Shown here: positions 31,754-40,808 of the stretch, one piece after another
Position numbering within the stretch: the first letter of the stretch is position 1
Layout: every line of letters starts with the position of its first letter
NCBI GenBank assembly: GCA_021153185.1
Contig: JAGKTY010000007.1
Coordinates: 27,676 to 91,675, forward strand
Reading direction: 5' to 3'
From: Lachnospiraceae bacterium
GTDB taxonomy: Bacteria > Bacillota > Clostridia > Lachnospirales > Lachnospiraceae
Length of the DNA: 64,000 bases
Position numbers and translations under genes: made by a program
The notes under the pieces: model-generated
Database searches by the model: none
Told to the model about the DNA's origin: nothing
What the model saw: only the letters and a program-made list of their open reading frames with translations

Positions 31754-32292
31754 TCGTCCCATCCTAATCCCCTTGCGAGTGACAGATATTCTTCTTCCAC
31801 TGCCGTAAAGGCTTCCACAAAAAACTTCGGCTTTGATGCAAGCGGCAATCTCGTCTCAAACAAATCCTCCCCCATATAGTGATAGAATTCGTTGGAAAGC
31901 ATCGCATCATCCACCTGCCTGATCAGGCTTTCCTCCTGCGCATCCGGAAGTCTGCCCAAAAATCTCATATAGATTTCATCCTGCAGGACCTTTTCATAAG
32001 CCAGGTACTCCTGCAGATGCTGCTTGACGGGTCTTGTAATATCCGCAAGATATGCCTCCGAGCCATCATGCAACAGACATGCAAACGCAACAAAATCACT
32101 ATATGCTCTCGCTTTTGCTTCGTTGCAGCAGCCGATGCAATGCTGCGCTACCGAATAAAACTCCGGAAAATGTCCGTTTGCCCTCGTCATAAGTGACAAG
32201 GGATGTGCGATATCACAAAGTCTGATCTGCGCTCTATTTGGTTTTGCAGGATAAAAATGAATCCCTGAATACGTTGTTATGTAGTCTGACAT
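31750..32292 (-). CDS. HD domain phosphohydrolase (YfbR-like)
   Basis: 180 residues. HD motif: FYSVAQHCIGCCN (His), ACLLHDGSEAYLADITRP (His-Asp) and a later Asp in RQVDDAMLSNEFYHYMG. This matches YfbR-like 5'-deoxynucleotidases that dephosphorylate dNMPs. The gene starts 3 nt after the CAP gene and overlaps the glycosyltransferase by 4 nt; its metabolic function has no evident link with the surface genes around it. Confidence 0.9.
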   Translation of the reverse strand: MSDYITTYSGIHFYPAKPNRAQIRLCDIAHPLSLMTRANGHFPEFYSVAQHCIGCCNEAKARAYSDFVAFACLLHDGSEAYLADITRPVKQHLQEYLAYEKVLQDEIYMRFLGRLPDAQEESLIRQVDDAMLSNEFYHYMGEDLFETRLPLASKPKFFVEAFTAVEEEYLSLARGLGWDE

Positions 32293-32295
32293 CGT

Positions 32296-32997
32296 CTATT
32301 TCTTTGCCAAAAATGCTACCCAGTATAAATGGCCGTCCTTTCCCATATAGCAGGCTGTACCTACTTTGTTGTATCCCGATTTGCAAATGATCGCATGCTG
32401 CGATTTATTCTTTGACCAAGCCTCCACCGTTGCTTTCGGTGTCAAATATTTGCGCGCAATGAGCTGCGATGCTTTCTTCCAAGGATAATGCACGCTGATT
32501 GCCGAAAACGGAGAAGAATTGTTTAATCTGGTTGTGCGGAAGCGCACTGCAATTTCCTTGGAACGTTTCTCGGCGGCTTTATTTAATTCTGTTTCCTTCT
32601 GGAGTGGCGGCAGGCCGTATTTGGCACGCTCGTAATTGATGTAATGCACCAGCCGGCTCGCATAGACATCCTGCATGTTGGATACCGTTACCGTGCAGCG
32701 GTATGTACGGTTTCCGTATTTGGCGGTAATTGTTGTTGTTCCTGCCTTCACGCCATAGACGCGTCCGTAAATATCGACATACGCCACATTCGGCTTGCTT
32801 GAAGTCCATTTCACATAACCGGATACGACATTGCCGCTTGAATCGAGAATGCGCAAATCTTCCGTATCATGGATATATATCTTTGCAGATGTCTTGTTGA
32901 TTCTTGTCTTCGCCTGCGCCTCCGTATGCATACCAAGCACAAGGAGCATGCAAAGACAACACATCATCAGAATTTGTCCGAGTATTTTTCTTTTCAC
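32296..32997 (-). CDS. Secreted CAP-domain protein with Ig-like (Big2) repeat
   Basis: 233 residues, GTG start (GGGAGAAAAAGCA precedes it). A signal peptide is at 1-29 (ILMMCCLCMLLVLGM, A-Q-A). Residues 33-105 are a bacterial Ig-like group 2 domain (VKWTSSKPNVAYVDIYGRVY, VKAGTTTITAKYG). Residues 110-233 are a CAP/SCP domain (HYINYERAKYGLPPLQKETE, LNKAAEKRSKEIAV, HAIICKSGYNKVGTACY). CAP proteins are secreted with unclear enzymatic function. It is 12 nt downstream of the leucine-rich surface protein. Confidence 0.9.
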   Translation of the reverse strand: MKRKILGQILMMCCLCMLLVLGMHTEAQAKTRINKTSAKIYIHDTEDLRILDSSGNVVSGYVKWTSSKPNVAYVDIYGRVYGVKAGTTTITAKYGNRTYRCTVTVSNMQDVYASRLVHYINYERAKYGLPPLQKETELNKAAEKRSKEIAVRFRTTRLNNSSPFSAISVHYPWKKASQLIARKYLTPKATVEAWSKNKSQHAIICKSGYNKVGTACYMGKDGHLYWVAFLAKK

Positions 32998-33009
32998 TGC
33001 TTTTTCTCC

Positions 33010-34923
33010 CTACTTTTTTATCTTGACGCTCTTTCCCTGGCCCTTATTGCTAAACCGTTTTTTGTAGGAAAGGAACTTTGTCTTTGACAGTTTCGGCAAA
33101 TAAATGACTGCTTTTTGATGGATTCCCTGAAACGCCTTTTTCCCAACAGACTTGACATTTATGCCGCGAATTTTAATCTTTTTCAGGTTTTTACAGCCGG
33201 AAAATGCATATTTCCCGATTCGCGTCACGCTGCCTGCCACGGTCACCGATTTTAGCTTTTTACAATCCTGAAACGCATAAGCATCCACACAATCTACCGT
33301 AAAGGTGCCGCCATAGCAACTTATGGTGCTTGGTATTGTCACCTGCGTTCGATTCTTATTAACCGGCCTGATATACGAAACCTTCAGATTGCCCGGTATC
33401 ACAGAGAGAATACGGTAGAGTCCGCCATCATACTGCTCAATGGCTCCAACCAGATCCGTCGTCGGATTGAATCCCGGCTGATAATCCCAATTGATAATTT
33501 TGTACCGGATGCCGTTTGCCACCGCATACTGATGGGCAGTGGAATTTTGTTCGCACAAAATAATCATCTTTGACATGTTCGTCGCCGGATCCATGCCAAC
33601 GACATAATTGCCTGCGGCATCTGTCACATATCCGAGTGCGTACTGCCCGATTTTTTCTACCGATTTGGGAATATAGATTTCCCCAATCGATGGACAATCC
33701 AAAAACGCGCGGTCGCCGATGGTCTTAAGTCCCGACACCTTATCTGCAACAATCGACACTTCCTTAAGCGAAGTATTGCCGCGGAACGCATCCTCCTGAA
33801 TGGTCGTCAGCGCGGACGGAAGGAGCGCTTTTTGGTTATTGCTGCAGCCCATAAAAGCACGCTTGCCGATATTGCGGATGCCTTCGCAGAAATGAATCTG
33901 CACAAGCTGTGTCTGGTTCCGTAAAATATCTGCCGCCACATAGTCCGTCCCAAGCGGAAAATAAGTCTCTGTACTGCCCGCTATCGGTGCATACACGACC
34001 GCATTGTTATTCCAGAAAAGAAATTCTTCAACATGCGCCAGCTTTACCAGAGTACCCGCAAAAAGCGAAGTATGTATATCCTCAAGCCTTGCCTCAGACG
34101 GCAGGTCTGCACGAATCAGTGATGTGATATTCTGTAAGCCCCTGACAGCTTGTATCGTCTTTGGAAATGTCACCCAAATAAGATTGTAGAAATACCCGAT
34201 CTCGACATCACTATACCCTTCGCCGACTGTCAGATGGGTTGCGTGGTCATAAAACAAATCGTTATCGTTGTATGGCTGCGTGGCATTATACAACTGATGC
34301 ACATCATAACGCGTTGCCGGATTCGTTCCGATTTTGTCGATGGTCATTTCACCGCCGGTCGTGATGGTAAATACGTCATTGTAATTGCGCTTCGACATCC
34401 AGACATCGTCAGGAAGCACCACAGCCTCCTCCAAGGCGATTTTGGCACGATACGTTGGAAAATTGCTCATCGTATAACTTGTAAAAACCAAGCGGTATTC
34501 GACGCCTTCTACCAAATACACAGATGTCGCATAATCTCCCTCCGCAATCAGTTTGCCCCTTTTGTAATCCGTATCATCGTCATCCTGATATACATTCATC
34601 GCCGCATCTACCGGCAGATAGGACTCCACAGGATACAAGGTCCTAAGCCTATAATATCCCGTAATATCCGGGGTAAATAGCCATGTAGAACCTCCGGATA
34701 CCGCGGCTTCAAAATTGCGGTCGACTCCCTCCGGCGCAATCTCATCCTGTAACCCGGCCGCCGCATCCTGCTCATGTGGCGTCGCATCCTGAATTGCAGC
34801 TGCCGCATTCACTGAGACCGTCACACCACCTGTTTCCTGTGACGCATATGCACTGCTATGTATCGTAGCAGCCACAATCAAACTGAGTGCAGCTGTTACA
34901 ATTGCTCTGCTCATTTTTCTCAT
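33010..34923 (-). CDS. Secreted BspA-like leucine-rich repeat protein
   Basis: 637 residues. A signal peptide is at 1-28 (AIVTAALSLIVAATI, S-A-Y-A-S). A variable N-terminal region of about 250 residues holds one repeated pattern of SWLFTPDITGYYRL. The C-terminal half carries LRR_5/BspA-like repeats (EEFLFWNNNAVVYAP, IGKRAFMGCSNN, TTIQEDAFRGNTSLKEVSI, RIGKYAFSGCKNLKKIKI), each with the A-F-x-x-C/N core. No LPXTG sorting signal is seen at the C-terminus, which is Lys-rich (SNKGQGKSVKIKK). GAAGGTAAATATT precedes the ATG. It heads a four-gene operon. Confidence 0.9.
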   Translation of the reverse strand: MRKMSRAIVTAALSLIVAATIHSSAYASQETGGVTVSVNAAAAIQDATPHEQDAAAGLQDEIAPEGVDRNFEAAVSGGSTWLFTPDITGYYRLRTLYPVESYLPVDAAMNVYQDDDDTDYKRGKLIAEGDYATSVYLVEGVEYRLVFTSYTMSNFPTYRAKIALEEAVVLPDDVWMSKRNYNDVFTITTGGEMTIDKIGTNPATRYDVHQLYNATQPYNDNDLFYDHATHLTVGEGYSDVEIGYFYNLIWVTFPKTIQAVRGLQNITSLIRADLPSEARLEDIHTSLFAGTLVKLAHVEEFLFWNNNAVVYAPIAGSTETYFPLGTDYVAADILRNQTQLVQIHFCEGIRNIGKRAFMGCSNNQKALLPSALTTIQEDAFRGNTSLKEVSIVADKVSGLKTIGDRAFLDCPSIGEIYIPKSVEKIGQYALGYVTDAAGNYVVGMDPATNMSKMIILCEQNSTAHQYAVANGIRYKIINWDYQPGFNPTTDLVGAIEQYDGGLYRILSVIPGNLKVSYIRPVNKNRTQVTIPSTISCYGGTFTVDCVDAYAFQDCKKLKSVTVAGSVTRIGKYAFSGCKNLKKIKIRGINVKSVGKKAFQGIHQKAVIYLPKLSKTKFLSYKKRFSNKGQGKSVKIKK

Positions 34924-35007
34924 AATATTTACCTTCGTATTTCCTATCGGGCAAGCTGCCCATTTCTTAAAGTATACACCATAAATTGTGTTTTCACAAC
35001 GAAGAAA

Positions 35008-35022
35008 GCACAATTTCTGTGC
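35008..35022 (-). terminator. Possible weak terminator after sigG
   Basis: GCACA-GAAAT-TGTGC followed by TTTCTT on the minus strand, 16 nt past the sigG stop. The stem is only five pairs. Confidence 0.35.
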
Positions 35023-35037
35023 AGGAAAAAAACTGAA

Positions 35038-35826
35038 TTAAACGGCTTCTCCGCTCGATAGATAGAGCCGCATTGTCTTAAGCGCCCCTTTTTCCAGTCT
35101 GGAAACCTGCGCCTGGGAAATGCCAATCAGTTTTGACACCTCCGTCTGCGTTTTTCCCTCAAAAAAGCGCAAGGAAATAATCTCCTTTTCCCGCTCTGAA
35201 AGATGCTTCATTGCGTCGGAAAGCGCAATCCGGTTGACCCACTTCTCTTCTTTATTCTTTTTGTCGCGGATCTGGTCCATCACATAAAGCGTATCGCTTC
35301 CATCTGTATATATCGGCTCATATAAGCTCATCGGACACTGTATGGCATCAAGTGCACACACAATTTCCTCCTGCGAAACCCCGATGGCCTTAGAAATTTC
35401 CGAAAGGCTCGGTTCTCCCGCAGTCTTTTTCATCATCTGCTCCTTGGCATAAATCGCCTTATAGGCGATATCCTTAAGTGACCTCGAAACACGCACCATG
35501 TTGCTGTCACGAAGATATCTGCGGATTTCTCCCTGAATCATCGGTACTGCATACGTAGAAAACTTTACCCCGAGCTCCGTATTAAAATTATCAATCGCCT
35601 TAATGAGTCCTACACATCCGATTTGAAACAGATCATCTGAATTTTCGCTCGTTGCGCGAAACCGCTTCATCACACTCAGAACAAGCCGCAAATTCCCCTC
35701 GATAAAAAGTTCTCTCGCCGCAAGATCCCCCTGTTTAATCCGCACAAACAGCGCGTCTTTTTCAGCTGTTTTCAGTACGGGAAGCTTCGCTGTATTTACC
35801 CCACAAATCTCAACTTTTCCCTGCAT
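35038..35826 (-). CDS. sigG: Sporulation sigma factor SigG
   Basis: 262 residues. The N-terminus KVEICGVNTAKLPVL is characteristic of SigG (forespore, late). Region 2 includes RLVLSVMKRF, DDLFQIGCVGLIKAIDNFN and KFSTYAVPMIQGEIRRYLRD; region 4 has EREKEIISLRFFEGKTQTEVSKLIGIS. It directs late forespore genes. In many Clostridia it lies directly after sigE; here it is separated by about 5 kb of acyltransferase, surface-modification and protease genes. Confidence 0.96.
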   Translation of the reverse strand: MQGKVEICGVNTAKLPVLKTAEKDALFVRIKQGDLAARELFIEGNLRLVLSVMKRFRATSENSDDLFQIGCVGLIKAIDNFNTELGVKFSTYAVPMIQGEIRRYLRDSNMVRVSRSLKDIAYKAIYAKEQMMKKTAGEPSLSEISKAIGVSQEEIVCALDAIQCPMSLYEPIYTDGSDTLYVMDQIRDKKNKEEKWVNRIALSDAMKHLSEREKEIISLRFFEGKTQTEVSKLIGISQAQVSRLEKGALKTMRLYLSSGEAV

Positions 35827-35897
35827 CTTAGGCCTCCTATTTCTTTACAAAATAGGATTGCCAACAAGCAGCTTATTTATTCAATTCCAAGAAAATG

Positions 35898-37247
35898 TTA
35901 AAAAGCCTTCTTTTCCACATAATCAGGAAGTTCATCCGATAAGGTTACAAGTCGGATTCCCTTCTCTCCCTTTTCGCATTCATAGCAGGTGCCGTCTATG
36001 ATGATACCGGCTTCACTGCTATACATGGCAGCATCAAGATATTGCACGGACTCATCCGTCAAAAGGAGCACCTGCGTTCCCTTTCCGATTTTTGAGCTAT
36101 CAACGCCGAGATTCGTCAAAAGCGCAAGAAACGTTTCGTCCTTCATGAGCTTATTGTCACATCCGTTTTCGATTTCCAGATATGTTTTGACATGTCCTTT
36201 GTAGAGCTGTGACAAATACGCAAATCCATCTGTTGTGGATGCATGCGCAAGCATTTCGCGTCTGTACTCGATCGTATCTTCCTTCCACGCTGCGTACACC
36301 CCGTTTTGGCTTTGATCCGTTGCAAGCTGATGCGCCATCAAATACTGTCCGAGATAGTCCGTCACCTTGCGCGCGCCCTGCACGTTGAGATGTTCAAAAT
36401 CACTGAAATCTGTGCGGTAGTCTACGACACCGATTTCCATAAAATTGATGCAGCGAACGTCATATTCTTCTGCCAGATCTTCCATAACTTTTATCTCATC
36501 TTCAAAAAACGGCTCATACATATCAAACGGCAAATACGTCAGGACGACGTTTATATTGCGCGCCTTGCACTCCTCTATCATCCTGCGCAGATACTGTTGT
36601 CCGACGCTTTCTTCTCCCGCATCCGACCCCTGAACCGTCTCGCCATCTTCCGCCTCACGAAGGCTGCCCGCCTGATCAATCAAATCCACATGGTCATCCA
36701 GGGAAATCGCACCCTTCTCCTTGGAAGTTGCAAACGAGAAATCCTGCGCGCCAAGCTCCTCCCAACGATTGTGATACATCACAAAATTCCAGTAAAAGGC
36801 ACTGCGTTTCTTCGCATCATCCGGAATCAAATCCTTCAGTGCCAAAACCTTTGTCTTGGAAAACGGCATCGTGTCAAACGAGCGGTGCATATGCGATACC
36901 TTCTCCGGTACGAGCTGACTGCTTGACGAAAATACGCAGTCAATAACAACCGTCTGCGGCTTTTTGTAATCCAAGGCATTTCGCATTACCCAGTAATTGG
37001 TCGGCATCGGATGCGCAGGTCCGCACAGATTGTAGGATACAATCCCGTAATCCTCAAAAAGCTGCATCGGATAGATGCCATTCATCCCGTGACTGGCACC
37101 AAAGAACAACACATCGATATTTTCTTTTTCCGTATAAAATTCATGCGTCTTGCGATACGATTCCTTTCGCTGCAGCAAAAAAGTCGCGCCCACAAGGAGC
37201 GCTGCAAACAGCAAAAAGCAAACGACCGCACTCAACCACTTTTTCAT
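35898..37247 (-). CDS. SGNH-hydrolase-like membrane protein (AlgJ/DltD-like)
   Basis: 449 residues. An N-terminal membrane anchor (LLFAALLVGATFLLQ) is followed by an SGNH-like fold: VLFFGASHGMNGIYPM, with Ser in G-A-S-H-G, and a C-terminal DFEHLNVQGARKV (Asp-x-x-His) pair, the usual GDSL/SGNH triad ends. Such proteins partner MBOAT acyltransferases in O-acetylating glycans or D-alanylating. AGGTAAGGAATCATT precedes the ATG, 23 nt after the MBOAT gene. Exact substrate unknown. Confidence 0.88.
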   Translation of the reverse strand: MKKWLSAVVCFLLFAALLVGATFLLQRKESYRKTHEFYTEKENIDVLFFGASHGMNGIYPMQLFEDYGIVSYNLCGPAHPMPTNYWVMRNALDYKKPQTVVIDCVFSSSSQLVPEKVSHMHRSFDTMPFSKTKVLALKDLIPDDAKKRSAFYWNFVMYHNRWEELGAQDFSFATSKEKGAISLDDHVDLIDQAGSLREAEDGETVQGSDAGEESVGQQYLRRMIEECKARNINVVLTYLPFDMYEPFFEDEIKVMEDLAEEYDVRCINFMEIGVVDYRTDFSDFEHLNVQGARKVTDYLGQYLMAHQLATDQSQNGVYAAWKEDTIEYRREMLAHASTTDGFAYLSQLYKGHVKTYLEIENGCDNKLMKDETFLALLTNLGVDSSKIGKGTQVLLLTDESVQYLDAAMYSSEAGIIIDGTCYECEKGEKGIRLVTLSDELPDYVEKKAF

Positions 37248-37270
37248 AATGATTCCTTACCTTTTCATGA

Positions 37271-38764
37271 TCAAAACTGGAAGTAAATGAAGCTGCCGGC
37301 ATCATACCCTTCGCCCCATATGCCAAAGACGAGCAAAAGAATCGGAACGAGCGCAAACACCGCCCATCTGATGTAGCAGTCCTGTTTTAAAATCAGTTTC
37401 CGGATACAAATATGATGATATTTGCAAATGTCACTTGCAAGCAGAATACCGATGCACAAAAGCATCAACCAAAAGCTCTTTTGTGATAGTCCGCACGCAT
37501 AGAGCGAACCGTCCACCAAAACCCACGGGTTAAACACAAACATACTGCGTATGATGTCAAAGGCATTGCGCACACCGGCCGAACGGAAAATTACAAGTGC
37601 AAATGCAACAAGCGTAAAGGTAACGCCCATTTTAAACAGCTTATGCCCTTCCGAATCCCGATTGATATGAAGAAGGCGTACCCCCAAATCCCGAACCGGC
37701 TTTAATAGTTCACCGGCAATCTGGTAAATCCCGTGAAGCCCGCCCCAGATGACGTACGTAAAGTCCGCGCCATGCCAAAGGCCGCTCACCAGAAACACAA
37801 TCATGATGTTGATGTATTTGCGAAGGCGTCCTTTGCGGTTGCCTCCCAGCGGAATGTACAAATAATCCCGAAACCAGCTGCTGAGTGAAATGTGCCATCT
37901 TCTCCAGAATTCCGCAATGGAAAGCGACAAATGCGGTGCATCAAAATTCTCCATCAGCGTAATGCCGAGCATCTTTGCCGCACCCATCGCAATCGTGGAA
38001 TAACCCGCAAAGTCACAATAGATCTGGATTGCAAAAAGGAACATTGCGACAACGATGTACATGCCCGAATACACAAAATAGTATTCATACACCGTACTTA
38101 CATAAATCGAAATGCGGTCCGCAAGCACAACCTTCATAAAGAAGCCCCAATACATTAATAGTAGGCCCTCCCGTAAGTTATCATACTCTAACTTATGGAC
38201 TGCATGCAATTGACCGAGCAGTTGTTTGCTCCGCTCAATCGGTCCTGCCACAAGCTGCGGAAAGAACGACACAAACAGCGCATAGGTCACAAAGCTTTTC
38301 TCGGCTCTGATTTCATCCCGATATACATCAATCGTATAGCTCAGCGCCTGAAACGTATAAAAGGAAATACCGACCGGCAGCACAAAGTCAAATCGCGGGA
38401 TATTAAGCGTAACATGAAACAGCCCAAACGCCGAAACGAGTGTATCCACCGCAAAATTACTGTACTTAAAGAAAAACAGCACTGCGAGATTCAGGACAAG
38501 TGAAATGGCTACAATCGCCCGTTTTCTCCTTCTAAGACGCATTTCATCGTCTGAACACTCCTTCGCCTTTTGCAAAGCCCGTCCGCTCAGATAGGTCACA
38601 ACCGTCGAAAACAGAATGAGCAGCGCATATTTGGCATTCCAGCACATATAGAAATAATAGCTGCACACAAGAAGCCAGTATTTCCTTGCCTTGTGCGGAA
38701 TGAAATAATAAATCAATAATACAATTGGAAAAAATATCAAAAATTGTAATGAATTAAACAGCAT
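37271..38764 (-). CDS. MBOAT family O-acyltransferase (AlgI-like)
   Basis: 497 residues, many membrane spans. The family core is clear: EFWRRWHISLSSWFRDYLYI, PLGGNRKG and the catalytic His in VSGLWHGADFTYVIWGGLHG. It moves an acyl group across the membrane to be added to a surface polysaccharide, together with the downstream SGNH protein. GGAGAAAAGAG precedes the ATG. It opens the two-gene operon and starts after the terminator of the small gene at 38854. Confidence 0.95.
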   Translation of the reverse strand: MLFNSLQFLIFFPIVLLIYYFIPHKARKYWLLVCSYYFYMCWNAKYALLILFSTVVTYLSGRALQKAKECSDDEMRLRRRKRAIVAISLVLNLAVLFFFKYSNFAVDTLVSAFGLFHVTLNIPRFDFVLPVGISFYTFQALSYTIDVYRDEIRAEKSFVTYALFVSFFPQLVAGPIERSKQLLGQLHAVHKLEYDNLREGLLLMYWGFFMKVVLADRISIYVSTVYEYYFVYSGMYIVVAMFLFAIQIYCDFAGYSTIAMGAAKMLGITLMENFDAPHLSLSIAEFWRRWHISLSSWFRDYLYIPLGGNRKGRLRKYINIMIVFLVSGLWHGADFTYVIWGGLHGIYQIAGELLKPVRDLGVRLLHINRDSEGHKLFKMGVTFTLVAFALVIFRSAGVRNAFDIIRSMFVFNPWVLVDGSLYACGLSQKSFWLMLLCIGILLASDICKYHHICIRKLILKQDCYIRWAVFALVPILLLVFGIWGEGYDAGSFIYFQF

Positions 38765-38819
38765 CTCTTTTCTCCGGCAATCGTTTTTTCTATCATACCA
38801 TATAATGGTACCATCAAAA

Positions 38820-38849
38820 AGAGTCTATTCCGTGCCCGGAATAGACTCT
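38820..38849 (-). terminator. Terminator after the 38854 gene
   Basis: Perfect 12-bp stem AGAGTCTATTCC/GGAATAGACTCT with a 6-base loop, followed by TTTTT on the minus strand. It overlaps the spacer between the 38854 stop and the MBOAT start. Confidence 0.9.
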
Positions 38850-38853
38850 CGTG

Positions 38854-39147
38854 TTAGGAATCTAACTGTAATTTACTGTGTTTGATTTCTAAAAATTCGA
38901 TTTTGCTCAAATCAAGTCCCGAATTCTCAATCAATTCTCTTGCTTTTTCAGCCATATTGATATTGATGCGGATGTTGCATCTCGTTGACTTTGAAAAAAG
39001 CTTGCCGCCCCAATCTTCCGCAAATGCAATCTGATTACTCATCAAGATACGTTCAATCTGATTCTTAATCGAAGTCTCATTTACTGTGCAAAAATCTATC
39101 TCGTTTTGAAAACGGATGTTTAAAATCCCTGGTTCTTCATAACTCAT
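38854..39147 (-). CDS. Small unknown cytoplasmic protein
   Basis: 97 residues, no membrane segment. ILNIRFQNEIDFCTVNETSI, GGKLFSKSTRCNIRININMA and a C-terminal helix with KIEFLEIKHSKLQLDS. No family recognised. AAGGTGATAAGC precedes the ATG at 39147. Located between the protease and the MBOAT gene, ending in a strong terminator. Confidence 0.75.
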   Translation of the reverse strand: MSYEEPGILNIRFQNEIDFCTVNETSIKNQIERILMSNQIAFAEDWGGKLFSKSTRCNIRININMAEKARELIENSGLDLSKIEFLEIKHSKLQLDS

Positions 39148-39251
39148 GCTTATCACCTTGTCAATTTCATTTTTGCGCCATTGCAATAAATTAATTATAA
39201 TGCAGACCTCCTACAATTTCAAGTTTTTTCCGTATCACTTACGTTTTTTTG

Positions 39252-40772
39252 TCAATATGCATATAAGCATTTTCCGGTGCACCGCTCAAATTCCGAAACG
39301 ATATCCTCCATCCGGACACCGCAATTGATTGTCCTTCCGTTTTCGTGTGCAATTCCTGAGCAAATACTGATCAAATACCCATATTGATCGTATATTCCGC
39401 TTCCTGAGTCCCCCTGCTTCATATCAACCTGAAACGATGAATAGCTTTGTCCCGTAAAAATCTTAATACTGTATGTGTTGAATATTCCCTGCACCGTCTG
39501 TGGCGCTTTGTTTTGATAGAGACTCGTGCGGAAAACGCTCTCTCCTGTTTCAATCGTCTTCGCTCTCGCGATGGAAAGACGCGGTTCGAAAAGATACTGT
39601 CTTATCTCCTCAGAAAGCGCATCCAAATCCAGTCTGATAAAAGCAATATCACATGCTTCATTTCCGCCAAGATACGTGTAGTTGTCTGTTTTGCTTCCAT
39701 CTGCAAACTGCAGCATCGCCCGATAATCTGCGTACCGCCCAAACACATGGTAATTGCTTGCGATGTATACGGAATCGTCCGTCAAATCAAGCACAACACC
39801 ATTTCCATAGGCATATGTTCCGCCGCCTAGTTCATACAAAATGCTGACTTCATTACGCTTTGCGTAATCCTGCGCAAGCGACAAATCCCCCTTCATAATA
39901 AAAGGCGTGCGGCTGCCGGTGTCACCATCAAGCACAACACTCGTCAAAAGCTTTTCATCCAAAACCAGCCTGTCTGTCATATTATTTTCGTCAACAACAT
40001 GCACCGGAAACGTTTTGACGGCCCTCACGTTGTATGAATTTTGGGCAGTGATTTGCAGCGAATAGTCCCCTTCCTTGGCATCATCGAAATTAGAAAACTG
40101 AACTGTTAATTCATCCTTGTCAATCGCTCCATCCTGTTCATCCAAAACCTCGATGTATGAAAGCAATCGTTCCGCATCGACCTTTCTTTGATTTCTTACA
40201 ACATAAAAATCTGTCGGCCCCAAAATGATCGGTGGATTGGCGACATGCACCATGATGGTAGCGCGGCTCTCGTTCAGATTGGCATCCGTTGCCACAATAG
40301 TAAGCGGATACGAACCATACTCCGCAAAGGAAATCTCCTTTTGCCCCGACGCAAATGTAACAGACACCTCGCCATATGCATTATCCTCACAAGTGGTCAG
40401 CAAATCCCGCGCCACAATATTCTGTCCTTTGGCAAAGCCGGGTTCTGTCTCAACAAGCGCAATATCCGGCGGCGTCGTATCAACGACATCCACGCGCACC
40501 TGTCTTGTCAGAATGCCGTACAAATAATATTTTACAACATAGCTTTGCGGCAGCTTGGTATCCGGCAGTACCTTGCTTGGCTCAATCAATTTCATCGCAA
40601 GCGGACTGCCCTTAAAATACAATTCCGGGCGCTCATCAAACGCTTCGCCTGCTTCAAGCCTTATTTCAGAAACCTCCTGTTTCACATACAATAGGCTTAT
40701 GGCAGCAAGCAAAACCGTGATGCATCCTAATAACACTATACAATTCCGTATTGTTCTTGATTTTTTATTCAT
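39252..40772 (-). CDS. Membrane-anchored trypsin-like serine protease with Ig-like domains
   Basis: 506 residues. One N-terminal membrane span (IVLLGCITVLLAAISLLYV), then Ig/cadherin-like segments (PDIALVETEPGFAKGQNIVA; VTFASGQKEISFAEYGSYPL; ADEGDYSLQITAQNS-type). A C-terminal trypsin-like domain has all three catalytic elements: His in IASNYHVFGRYAD, Asp in GNEACDIAFIRLDL, Ser in MKQGDSGSGIYDQYG. It would act outside the membrane on the mother-cell or vegetative surface. Its position between sigE (36 nt after it) and the MBOAT genes suggests that it may be sporulation-linked, though not proven. The start is uncertain (weak ribosome binding site). Confidence 0.85.
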   Translation of the reverse strand: MNKKSRTIRNCIVLLGCITVLLAAISLLYVKQEVSEIRLEAGEAFDERPELYFKGSPLAMKLIEPSKVLPDTKLPQSYVVKYYLYGILTRQVRVDVVDTTPPDIALVETEPGFAKGQNIVARDLLTTCEDNAYGEVSVTFASGQKEISFAEYGSYPLTIVATDANLNESRATIMVHVANPPIILGPTDFYVVRNQRKVDAERLLSYIEVLDEQDGAIDKDELTVQFSNFDDAKEGDYSLQITAQNSYNVRAVKTFPVHVVDENNMTDRLVLDEKLLTSVVLDGDTGSRTPFIMKGDLSLAQDYAKRNEVSILYELGGGTYAYGNGVVLDLTDDSVYIASNYHVFGRYADYRAMLQFADGSKTDNYTYLGGNEACDIAFIRLDLDALSEEIRQYLFEPRLSIARAKTIETGESVFRTSLYQNKAPQTVQGIFNTYSIKIFTGQSYSSFQVDMKQGDSGSGIYDQYGYLISICSGIAHENGRTINCGVRMEDIVSEFERCTGKCLYAY

Positions 40773-40808
40773 ACGAAAAGTATAGCGGTTTTAAAATCGG
40801 GATGCAAG

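Noticed and set aside
36243..36926. 227-codon plus-strand ORF opposite the SGNH gene
   Set aside because: Antisense shadow of a conserved gene; no start signal.
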